Part shown: positions 55,343-64,000 of the stretch, piece by piece
How the letters are laid out: each line of letters begins with the position of its first letter
Position numbering within the stretch: the first letter of the stretch is position 1
Source: Psococerastis gibbosa
Lineage: Eukaryota > Arthropoda > Insecta > Psocodea > Psocidae
Reading direction: 5' to 3'
NCBI GenBank assembly: GCA_963971405.1
Contig: OZ020485.1
Coordinates: 43,397,469-43,461,468 of the forward strand
DNA length: 64,000 nt
Notes under the pieces: generated by a model
The model's database searches: none
What the model was told of the DNA's origin: nothing
What the model saw: the letters and a program-made list of their open reading frames with translations, nothing else
Position numbers and translations under genes: made by a program

Positions 55343-55570
55343 GGGATTAGCTTATTCTTGGGGTTAAAAATGTAAACAAAACAATTCTGTGTAGCCATGG
55401 CCATATATACAATATATAATATAATATATATATTATATAAAATATATATATAAACATGCATACGGTATAAAACATCATGTGAATAGCACTTTCCATTACA
55501 AAATAATCATGTTTACATTTTTAATTCCAGGTTAGAATTAAAAATAATCGTCATAGTAGGCCAGCAGGTA
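55343..55570. mobile_element. Family D palindromic MITE, copy
   Basis: GGTTAAAAATGTAAACAAAA at the left mirrors TGTTTACATTTTTAATTCC at the right. The centre is a TA-rich run (about 55410-55455). Confidence 0.6.
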
Positions 55571-55919
55571 AGTTATATTATTTTCTGTTGGATGATGTTG
55601 CTGATCGGTAATATTGAAGCAATAAGCTGTCTAAAAATGAGTGGGTTACCCATTAAAGTGAAAGCTCATAAATTTTGCAAAGTTGCTATCAACGTGGCAA
55701 CTTCAAAGAAAGCAAGTTGGTAGAAGTTGGATTATCAGTGCACCTGTGCTATATAAGTTTACGGTTGCATGCTGGCAAACTTAACAAAACTTACGTTCCG
55801 CGCCCGCAGCGACGCTGACCTCAGCTAAATGAAACTTTTCTTTGATTGAATCGCTTCTTGATAGTTTTTGACTGTTATTACTCCAGATTGCTCAACTTAG
55901 AGCTGCTACTTAGGCTCCC

Positions 55920-56485
55920 AGGGGCGTATTTGCAGATGGGGCGGATGGGCCATGGCCCAACGTGGCTAATTTTAAAAGGTGGCAAAAAGAAAAATTGGAA
56001 AAAATTAAGTTTTGTTTAATTTGACAGTTTAGATGGATGAAAAGCTTTGTTGTCATAGAGTTAATGAAGGGGCCGATTATGGCAATTGGTATTAACTTAC
56101 TCCTGCGGCCGGATCATGCGATTATAATACCGGGGTTTTTAAAAATAATCCCTGGTATTAAAAATGTAAACAAGATAATTTTATAATGGAAAGTGCTATT
56201 CAAAATTTGTTTGTTTACATTTTTAATACCAGTGTATTATTTAAACCCCGGTATTATAATCGCCATGGTCAGCCTGCATGGGTATTATATATATTATATT
56301 ATATATTATAATTATGAATAGCACTTTCCATTGTAAAATTATCTTGTTTACATTTTTAATACCAGGGTATTATATTAATCCTGGTATTATAATCGCCATG
56401 ATCGGGCCGCAGGTGGACGAGTTGCACAAGGGCCTCAACCCCACCCCCTCTTGGAAGGGCAGCAAATCGTGAAATCCGCCTCTGT
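55920..56485. mobile_element. Probable hAT-type MITE split by a family D element
   Basis: CAGGGGCGTATTTGCAGATG at the left and, beyond the insertion, AGCAAATCGTGAAATCCGCC and TCTG at the right form imperfect inverted ends. The 8-bp flanks do not match cleanly, so this is a weaker call than the other hAT-type MITEs. Confidence 0.45.
56083..56412. mobile_element. Family D palindromic MITE, large copy
   Basis: GCGGCCGGATCATGCGATTA at the left mirrors TAATCGCCATGATCGGGCCG at the right. Two internal GTAAACAAGATAATTTT cores in opposite orientation and a TA-rich centre suggest a dimer of two shorter palindromes. Confidence 0.7.
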
Positions 56486-56950
56486 AAGGTATCGCACCTA
56501 CAGTAGCCATCGTACCTACTAGCTATGTATAATAATACAGTGAGGGGGGCATATAAATCCGTGTTCATCAATTGTCAAGCTTATTTCTTTCCAGGAGTTT
56601 TTCATAAATACTCAGCGATCCATTCTCACCTAAAAATGGCTGTATATATGTATGTACTGTATGTATGAACATAAGTCATAAGTCAAGTATTATAAAATTA
56701 ATGATGGTATAATAATTATTGTACTTATTAACTTTACTTTATCCAACGCCCACTCTTGGCGTTACCGCCATTTGGTGCAGCGCCTGCCAGTAAAGTGATG
56801 AGATGTCTTTGTTAGGGCTCTGGATTGCTTAGCACGTTGGAAGGTGGGCAGCATCCATACATTCGCTAAGGCAGATGGTCTGAAGTAGCCAGGCCTAGGC
56901 GAAACAAGTGAGCCTGCAGGTAGTCGTGGGCCCGTGGCCTGTAGTGCAGC

Positions 56951-57339
56951 GAAAACGGGCGACAAAAGCAGCTCTTGGTAGGCCATGCGGTAAAGGATTT
57001 GTTACCAAAGTTTCCCATGGCTGCCAATAATAATTATTGTTGCAGCACGAGCCCTTGGTTCCCACTCCTCTTCAAGTGCAAACTTGGGGATGTGGACAGT
57101 ATTATCGTATATTTCTGATGGTTAATATTTGTATGATATTATAAAATATTATAATATTATAAGTATTATAAAAATATTAACCATATACGATAATATTGTC
57201 CACATCCCCAAGCTTGCACTTGATTGGGAGTGGGGGCAAAGGACTCGTGTTGCAACAATAATTATTATTGACAGCCATGGGAAACTTTGGTAACGAATCC
57301 TTTACCAGCATGGAAGAGCTGCCTTTGTCGCTTTTAATA
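56951..57339. mobile_element. Long near-perfect palindrome
   Basis: Arms of about 170 bp. GGTAAAGGATTTGTTACCAA, AGTTTCCCATGGCTGCC, GGGGATGTGGACAGTATTAT on the left are mirrored by ATAATATTGTCCACATCCCC, GACAGCCATGGGAAACTTTG and GTAACGAATCCTTTACC on the right, around an AT-rich centre near 57150. It is a foldback element or MITE; transcripts through it would form a long hairpin. Confidence 0.75.
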
Positions 57340-57915
57340 TAATCCATCAGTATCCATCCATAACCATCACTAAATAATTCATTTTATATACAAATACATA
57401 TTATGTATTGTATATATACAGTACATTATGAATTATATACTGTATATTATGTAATAAACGTATGTTACATATTCACCAGGGATATTGTGCAAGGAAAAGA
57501 GAGAGAGTGGGGGGTACGTGGAACGTAGGTCACTAATTTGAGGTAGGTAAGTATTTTAGCAGAAAGATTGAGTATAATTAATTAATTAATTCATTCCGCT
57601 GAATGTGCTTAAGTCAATATATTGGGGTAGCAAAAAGAACCGCAGCCAGGAAAGAGGTTGGCAACTAAAAAGCGCCGTTTAAAAATTCATCGCATGCTCT
57701 TTAGACGGCGGACCACATTCAGCTGGTTGCGCTTTTCCTCGCGTAACAGATGCTTCATCTACTCCCCTTTTTTCCTTTAACCGCTTTATGCCACCATGTT
57801 TTTTATATGTTTTATATCATCTTTCGCTAATAGCTCAATTTTATATATCCTTCGTCACAAGGAGAAGTGGTGCAGTGCGCAATAATTTGACTGCCTGCTT
57901 GTTTAAAGCTCTTCA
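57340..57915. other. Unassigned sequence
   Basis: No gene seen. Confidence 0.4.
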
Positions 57916-57917
57916 CA

Positions 57918-58085
57918 GCTTCCTCTTCCAATACCAATAGCTTGTAACAAGGCCGTAGCTAGAGGGGTAACCAGGGGGTCCTGACCCTCCTCCCCCCGAA
58001 ATATTTGCAGCGTATACTTCCTCTTCCAATACTCCGTAGCTGATAACAAGGTCTAAGCCAGAGAGGGGGTCCAGGGGTCCGTTTA
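57918..58085. repeat. Short tandem duplication, ~95-bp unit
   Basis: TTCCTCTTCCAATAC, GTAACAAGGCCGTAGCTAGA and GGGTCC blocks are repeated with changes (TTCCTCTTCCAATACTCCGT, ATAACAAGGTCTAAGCCAGA). Confidence 0.55.
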
Positions 58086-59388
58086 TTTATACCCTTTGAT
58101 GCGGTAGACTATTGTACAATAGTATAATATTCAGTTCAGTGACTGTAATAAGCTTGAAATTGGTTCAATGACATTAGAAACAACAGACTCGAAATTGTCG
58201 TTTTATTATTACAATACAAAGCATAAATTAATTGATATAATTTGTGGAGTAACTATAAAATTAAGGAACAAGGTAATAAATGTAAATGAAGAAATAATGA
58301 ATTCAGTGCCGCCATTTTCTCATTTATTCCATTAAAGCAGATATTTTATTTTCCCTCAAAAACCGTAACATTGTTTTCTTCTCTTTTTCTACTTGCTGCC
58401 CTGCAATTTCACTTTGCAATAGGAGAAACCACTTTTTTATTCCTTATATACTTCTTTTAGTTTAGCCTATGTAATTTTTGAACTAATTATTTATTTCGCC
58501 TGATGCTGTAAATAGAATACTTTAAGTACCTACCTGCACTTTTCAAAAAGTGTCAATTGACATCGAAACCTAATTTTTAGACTGCAAAAATGATGCGACC
58601 TTTTAGTGTTGTTATTTTGCTTCAGACACCATTCAAACACTATTATTACACAGCCCAGGTCAAATTTAGAAAAGTATGTAAGACTTTTAAAATTGTATCC
58701 TGCAAAAATGTTGCATCTGTCCGATGCTGCACTTTTGCTTCAGCAGACACAATTCAAACACTACTATTATTCAGACTAGATTATAGGTATAATTAATAAG
58801 AAAATTAATTTTTCCTCAGTTTTGGGCTACTTAAAATCTCCATTGTATTCCATAGGTATTCAAATTTTGAATGTTTGATTGCGTCATTGGTTCATTAACT
58901 TAAAAAAGAAATATTTATGGACTGCTGCTGTAGTTGTGGAAGATCTATAGTTGTAGTACATTTGGCATATTTCCATCAGAACACGGTGGGGGCCCGTAGA
59001 ACACTACCTTAGTTGTGGAAGACACAATGTTAATAAATGAATATCGTGAATATAGGTACCCATTGAATTGAAAAGGTTTGCAGTAGGGAAGTACCTAGTT
59101 AAATAGTGTGATAGCAGCAGCGTTAGATTTTACGAGAATATCATGTAATCACCGAAGAAGTGATAACCCTTGTATCAGAACAACTTTCCTTGTCTAAGCG
59201 ACCTAAAAGCACTTTCACTTAAGCACCCTTATCGTCATTACATCCCTTAACACCTATCTCTACCACCCACATGGAAATGAACGAGCATTATAAACAAGGG
59301 GTGGTTTCATGTTGCGTTAGGTGTTACAATTTAAAATTAATTTGACAAATACCTAACTTGGATTTCAATTCATAGGGTACTCTTCTTC
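58086..59388. other. Unassigned AT-rich sequence
   Basis: Contains a roughly duplicated TTTGCTTCAGACACCATTCAA block (about 58616 and 58735). No gene seen. Confidence 0.45.
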
Positions 59389-59389
59389 T

Positions 59390-59535
59390 GCGGACCGACT
59401 AACGGGATTATCTTAACCTGGGAATAAAAATGTGAAACAAGATAATTTTACAATGAAAAATGCTACTCAAAATTGTTCTGTTTACATTTTTAACCCCAGG
59501 AACACGTTAATACTTAACGGCATAGTATAGGCCCG
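59390..59535. mobile_element. Family D palindromic MITE, short copy
   Basis: AACCTGGGAATAAAAATGTG and AAACAAGATAATTTTACAAT mirrored by TGTTTACATTTTTAACCCCA; related to 32196-32358. Confidence 0.55.
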
Positions 59536-59539
59536 ATGG

Positions 59540-60015
59540 TCATGCTTTTCAGTTGGAATATTTTCAATTTTTACTGTTATAAAAATGAAATATTTTGTGT
59601 TTTTCTTCTGCTAAATAAGACTAAGAAGGAATTTTGCCCATAATTATCTTATGAGTACAGAGTTACTAAACGGTGACGCCGAACCCAATGAGTGGTCTTC
59701 TACAACTTGCTCCTGGTCATCCATTCCATTCTATCATTCGCCATTCTCACAAATGACTACCTACTACCTACCTTCATATTTTATTGAAAGAAAATTATGA
59801 AGTAATCATACAATCATATAAAACAAAGATACGACAGGAAAATTCTTGTACTCCAGACATCTGATACGAAAAATGGGAGTTTGGTAGAAACTTTTCCGGG
59901 AGTTTTGAAATTTGTTGATTTTATAGATTTCGAGGCTCTTCCCAAATTCCCACCTTACCACCTCGTATCTTTGCCGCTTGCATCACCCTAGTGGAAAAAC
60001 CGCCAAATTTTCAAT
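59540..60015. other. Unassigned sequence
   Basis: No gene seen. Confidence 0.4.
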
Positions 60016-60021
60016 TTCGTC

Positions 60022-60312
60022 GCAGTTTTCGTAAGTTTTCGTTGAAATCATTGACCCGACGTGCCAAAACTTTCTTGACTCCATTAAATTACCTTCAATC
60101 AGACACCCTGATCAAGTTTCTAGCTTGTATACTCGTACTTTCAAGATCGGCAATTTTAAGATTAGCGCATGTTCCTCCGAAATAGGAAAATTGCCCTGTT
60201 GTGCAATTGCGCGGTTTTAGCTAGTTTTCGTTGAAATCATTGACCTGACGGAGAGACGTGCCAAAACTTTCTTGACTCCATTAAATTACCTTCAATGAGA
60301 CATCCTGATACA
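60022..60312. repeat. Direct repeat pair, ~200 bp apart
   Basis: AGTTTTCGTTGAAATCATTG, ACGTGCCAAAACTTTCTTGA and CTCCATTAAATTACCTTCAA occur at 60033-60100 and again at 60221-60296, the second copy with a short insertion. Confidence 0.7.
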
Positions 60313-60783
60313 AACACTCTCATACAATGAGCTCCCATGAGACCGGGAAAGGAAAGAGGCTCAGTTTTTTTTGTTGATAATATCTATTTTTCGACTCGTT
60401 TTATGAAACATATTTAAGATAGAAAATTAAACCAGAGATAACTGCTTAGAATATATCCTACTCTTTAAACGTCACAGATTTCATTTGGGCCCACTTCTAG
60501 ATTCTTCTAACCATTTAGCCTAGGTAATTTCATATTAAGAGTGTACATCCCGTAAGAAATATCTACCCCTTTTTTGCAGAAAGTCTACTCTATGCATCAT
60601 GTAATGGGGTATTTGATAAAAATTATTGAGGGCTAAAATTTAACGTAAAATAGATACAATGAAAAAACTACATTAAAAATTAATAATATCCTATTATTTG
60701 ATTCGTAAAGTAGTCTTCTACAACTTAAATGAACCAATATTTTAATAACTTGCTTAGTTAATTGCATACAAATAAGCAGTCGC

Positions 60784-61075
60784 ATTGTTAAAAAATTACT
60801 TAGTACAGTTTTACGTAATAAATTAAAAAACAAGCAACCGGTTTCGGCTCACGCCATCGTCAAGTGCAAATGAAAAAATGTTTAAATGCTTAATTTAAAA
60901 TTGTTTATGCGATGCTGTGTGTATCTTGACAATGCGTTTGGTTTTGTTTCCGCTTGCAAACCGTTTTGTTTTTTTCTGTTTTTCAATTGCACTTGACGAT
61001 GGCGTGAGCCGAAACCGGTTGGGTGTTATTTAATTTATTACGTAAAACTGTGCTAAGTAATTTTTTTAACAATGA
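60784..61075. mobile_element. Hairpin element with ~90-bp arms
   Basis: TACGTAATAAATTAAA, CAACCGGTTTCGGCTCACGC and CATCGTCAAGTGCAA at the left are mirrored by TTGCACTTGACGATGGCGTG, AGCCGAAACCGGTT and TTTAATTTATTACGTA at the right, with a ~110-bp loop. Confidence 0.7.
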
Positions 61076-61840
61076 GTGACTGAAAGTTTTACAAAATTAC
61101 CAAGGAGACTTTTATGTTTAAACTAATAAGTATTTAGTTTCGGGCTGCCCAAACTCCTACGGTACTGTACACTCTTAATGAGAAAAAATACAGAAATCAT
61201 ATCGCATACCATTACGAAAATCAACTCATTCGTTGAGTAAATAGCTTTCATTTATAGCTTATATATAAATGACATATTTTCACTACACCAGGCGAGCTTA
61301 AAGGTCAGTCTCCCGGTAGTATTTACATTATGCGGCATATATTATTGTACGCAATAAAATTTCAAATAGAAGTTATATGGATTGTGAGGGAACTTGCTTC
61401 GGGGGCATCGAGCTATGACGGGTTAATTATACCATCACCAAGCATTCCGCTACGACTTATCAAGGTAAGTTCAAAGTTGAGGCAATTTTCTGTTAAGTAG
61501 AATTTGGCCAAAGAAGGCAAGATAACGAGATGGAAATGGCGGGAATACGGATGGTGACGGAACCAGGGGTACCAACAGCAATTTCCCTAACGACCACCCA
61601 CCGGATACTGATTACAGACTTACACCGCGCCATCAATACACTTCCGGCCTAATCTAGGACCCGGTTCTGGCGGGAAGTTTCAAATTTATTTCCGAGTCCC
61701 CTAATTATATGGTCTTTGTTATGAAGATGTTCATAAGGTTCATGGGGCTCCCTGCTTTTTGTATTGAAATTTTGAACCACATCATTTCGACACAATTGCC
61801 AACGTAATTACTATTGTGCCAATTTAGAGGATTAGGAACG
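61076..61840. other. Unassigned sequence
   Basis: No gene seen. Confidence 0.4.
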
Positions 61841-61918
61841 TTGACAGTGGCAGAGCGTGCATGTAAGGCGTGCAATGCGGAATTGCACTCAACAAATCCA
61901 TAGAATACATTACGAGCT

Positions 61919-62511
61919 TGTAGTATGAATTAACAAAAGTAACAAATGTGGCACTCATATTGGCATGAAGTGTACGCCGATGGCAGCGGTACGCCTCTGG
62001 ATGGCTTGACCTACTTTGGGCCTGGTGTGTTGAACCTGCTGACGACCGCTGACAATGAGTACCTGGTGTGTGAGGATTGTTCAGTGGCCATCAGAGAGAG
62101 AGGAAGCACGACCCAGACCCAGGGAAGTCCAAAAGATCCAGGGGCGGACATCGAGGTCTATACGTTTCCAATACAACTGAGATCAATCGATCAGGTCTTG
62201 TCATTCATAGGGTAAGTTCCCTTTTATCAATCTTATCAGGTGTTATATGGTCCCTCAGATTCACCCTCTGAATCTGAGGGATCATTCGACATATTAGTGT
62301 CAGAAGTGGGAACTGATTACCACCTCATGTGGACCGACAACTGACCACTCGCAGAGCGATGTTTCAACTCTGTATCAGCCAATGCGTGGCTCTCTACACA
62401 AATACTGTATATTACGAATTTCAAGCCATCCAGAGGCGTACCGCTGCCATCGGCGTACACTTCATGCCAATATGAGTGCCACATTTGTTACTTTTGTTAA
62501 TTCATACTACA
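61919..62511. mobile_element. 593-bp element with perfect 91-bp inverted repeats
   Basis: Arms 61919-62009 and 62421-62511 are exact reverse complements by base-by-base reading, starting TGTAGTATGAATT. The flanks are AGCT on both sides (61915-61918, 62512-62515), which fits a 4-bp duplication on comparison with the empty site in 39600-39950. The interior is not repetitive in the window and contains an 89-codon ORF (61946-62215) that starts inside the left arm. Confidence 0.8.
61946..62214 (+). CDS. Exon-like ORF inside the foldback element, unrecognised
   Basis: Eighty-nine codons from an ATG within the left inverted repeat (MWHSYWHEVYADGSG...). It contains a LVCEDCS motif, a polar middle and an IEVYTFP stretch, and ends at a good donor-like ATAGG|GTAAGT just before the in-frame stop. 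Base composition is more balanced than the surrounding DNA and looks codon-like. I recognise no family. Either it is a fragment of a host gene captured by the element, or chance. The first ~20 codons lie in repeat sequence, so the ATG may not be the original start. Confidence 0.35.
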
Positions 62512-62944
62512 AGCTGCGTTGAAATCTATAGGAAGCCGCGATTGATTGAGCATGGTGTTATCAACGCAGTCTGAGAAAATTAAAAATCTCGTCACGTTGG
62601 AATTCAAGTGTTTTTTTTTTCAAATGTTTACTTTTTAAAAAGATGGAACATACTATAACCATAGAAATATATTAACTGGAGCGGCGGGAGCCATAATATG
62701 CCTTACGGGGCACCCGTTAACCATAAGCCAACTATCAGAGATAAGTACCAACGCAAAAAAATATCGAAGTCTTACACATTGCAGCTTAGCAGAACGGATA
62801 CCTGGACCCGGTCAAAAACTCTGTACTTAGCTTGTGTGGGCTATTTTCTCAGCGAAATTGCATACACATCTTGTGCAGGCTACACTAGTAGCCATATTGA
62901 TAACGGTCTACAGCCACGGGATGACTATTACTGAAATTAGAGGG

Positions 62945-63075
62945 TATAAAAAACTGGCGGGATTCGAACCCACGATCTACGCCTAACTGGGGCGTCGTCT
63001 TAATCGCTACACCACAAGCCTTGTAGGTTATTTCTTCAACCTAAGTTAATTTAATGTCAGAGTTATACAATTTTT
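62945..63075 (-). repeat. tRNA-like repeat family H, copy 2
   Basis: The minus strand has TGTGGTGTAGCGATTAAGACG (A box) and GGGTTCGAATCCC (B box), then CCCTCTAATTTCAG. No acceptor stem pairing, so not a tRNA gene. The GGTTGAAGAAA block lies 5' of the head here but 3' of it in 11306-11470. Confidence 0.6.
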
Positions 63076-63079
63076 TTTC

Positions 63080-63349
63080 TTTATAAGAAGATAGGACATG
63101 CTACTACAATGATGCGTGTTTTCTTTTCCTAAACTTAAATAAATATTTGCCAGTGTTACACTCGCAATTATCCCACACTCTGCCACTGAACGTTGATATT
63201 CGTCACCTCTGGATTATTTGGTTGTTGTTGTTTTTTTAATTACTGCACAGGTTATTTGGATTTCGTTATCTGCAATTTTTAATTACTATTATTAATAATT
63301 TCTTGTCGCACTTTACACTTTAATTCAACCTAATTGTTTTATAGACCTG
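63080..63349. other. Unassigned sequence
   Basis: No recognised feature. Confidence 0.4.
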
Positions 63350-63632
63350 CAGCCTGATCGAGGCGATTATAATACTGGTATTTATTTAATCCCCTGGTAA
63401 TAAAAATGTAAACAAGATAATTTTTTAATGGAAAGTGCTATATTTAAAATTTGTTTGTTTACAGTTATAATCCTAGGGTTTTTATTCAACCCCGGTATTT
63501 ATTTAATCCCCTGGTATTAAAAATGTAAACAAACAAATTATGAATAGCACTTTCCATTATAAAATTATCTTGTTTACATTTCTAATATCAGGGTATTTAT
63601 TTAGCCCCGGTATCATAATCGCCATGATCAGC
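63350..63632. mobile_element. Family D palindromic MITE, dimer-like copy
   Basis: GCCTGATCGAGGCGATTATA at the left mirrors TATCATAATCGCCATGATCA at the right. Two opposed GTAAACAAGATAATTTT / AAAATTATCTTGTTTAC cores lie inside, as in 56083-56412. Confidence 0.7.
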
Positions 63633-63671
63633 CTGCTGAATCATCCATTATTCATTGCCAAATTGCTTTAA

Positions 63672-63849
63672 GGTGGCTATTCCACTTGTCAATACTCCGT
63701 CATTTGTAAATCAATAATTGATGAGATTTTTGTTTTAAGGAGACTATTATGAAGATACATAACTTATCTATTATGAATTAAGTTATAATATGGTACAGAT
63801 TTATTATTTATGCACAAATTACGGAATATTGACAAGTGGAATAGCCGCC
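63672..63849. mobile_element. Palindromic MITE family B, copy 2
   Basis: 178 bp, perfect TAA duplication (63669-63671, 63850-63852). Ends GGTGGCTATTCCACTTGTCA / TGACAAGTGGAATAGCCGCC. Fits a PIF/Harbinger-type non-autonomous element. Confidence 0.83.
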
Positions 63850-64000
63850 TAAAACCCATTATCAACGAGTATCACAAACTTATATTTCTACTGTTCGCAG
63901 TCAGCCATAAAAATCAAATATTATTATATATTCGGAATTCTTGTGTTTCTTTTAACATAAAACTGACTAGGTACATATATTTACCAATAGACCTCATGGG

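Larger units (their letters stand above)
61842..62660 (-). repeat. Repeat family M, copy split by a foldback element
   Basis: Flanks 61842-61914 and 62516-62660 match the uninterrupted copy at 39600-39950 in opposite orientation. The break coincides with the 61919-62511 insertion. Confidence 0.7.

Overview
The window is a transposon-dense stretch of an AT-rich animal nuclear genome, almost certainly an arthropod and probably an insect. The signs are spliced coding exons, an immunoglobulin exon resembling the insect DIP/lachesin family, a BEL/Pao LTR retrotransposon with a tRNA-Tyr primer site, hAT and PIF/Harbinger-type MITEs, tRNA-derived SINEs and many decayed non-LTR retrotransposons. Order and species cannot be read from the sequence. 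There are no rRNA genes, convincing tRNA genes, CRISPR arrays or bacterial operons.

Host gene. Two plus-strand exons look like host coding sequence. A signal-peptide exon (1439-1511) ends in phase 1 at a strong GTGAGT donor. A half-Ig exon (53401-53507) starts in the matching phase and ends in phase 0. I infer that they are the first two coding exons of one secreted or cell-surface Ig-superfamily gene. That makes almost the whole window its roughly 51.9-kb first intron, and the remaining exons would lie beyond 64000.

Centre. At 15931-26130 an old MITE was split by a BEL/Pao element (16026-25776) with apparently identical 634-bp LTRs and a 5-bp target duplication. Its pol was in turn split by a complete hAT transposon (20038-23865) with an 8-bp duplication and an intact-looking two-exon transposase. 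The BEL copy lacks integrase and has altered protease and reverse-transcriptase active-site motifs, so it probably moved with proteins supplied in trans.

Rest. The remainder is a mosaic of dispersed repeats: (A) 320-400-bp palindromic MITEs with TWA-type target duplications; (B) 180-bp palindromic MITEs; (C) a 200-280-bp repeat; (D) palindromes sharing a GTAAACAAGATAATTTT core; (E) ~870-bp elements with conserved ends and CAGA repeats; (F) a tRNA-derived SINE with about ten copies; (G) a ~210-bp tandem array; (H) a second tRNA-like repeat; (K), (L), (M), (R) other repeats; four small hAT-type MITEs with 8-bp duplications; a perfect-TIR foldback element; and at least nine broken reverse-transcriptase fragments. 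Stretches with nothing recognisable are listed. All similarity statements are by eye, without database searches.
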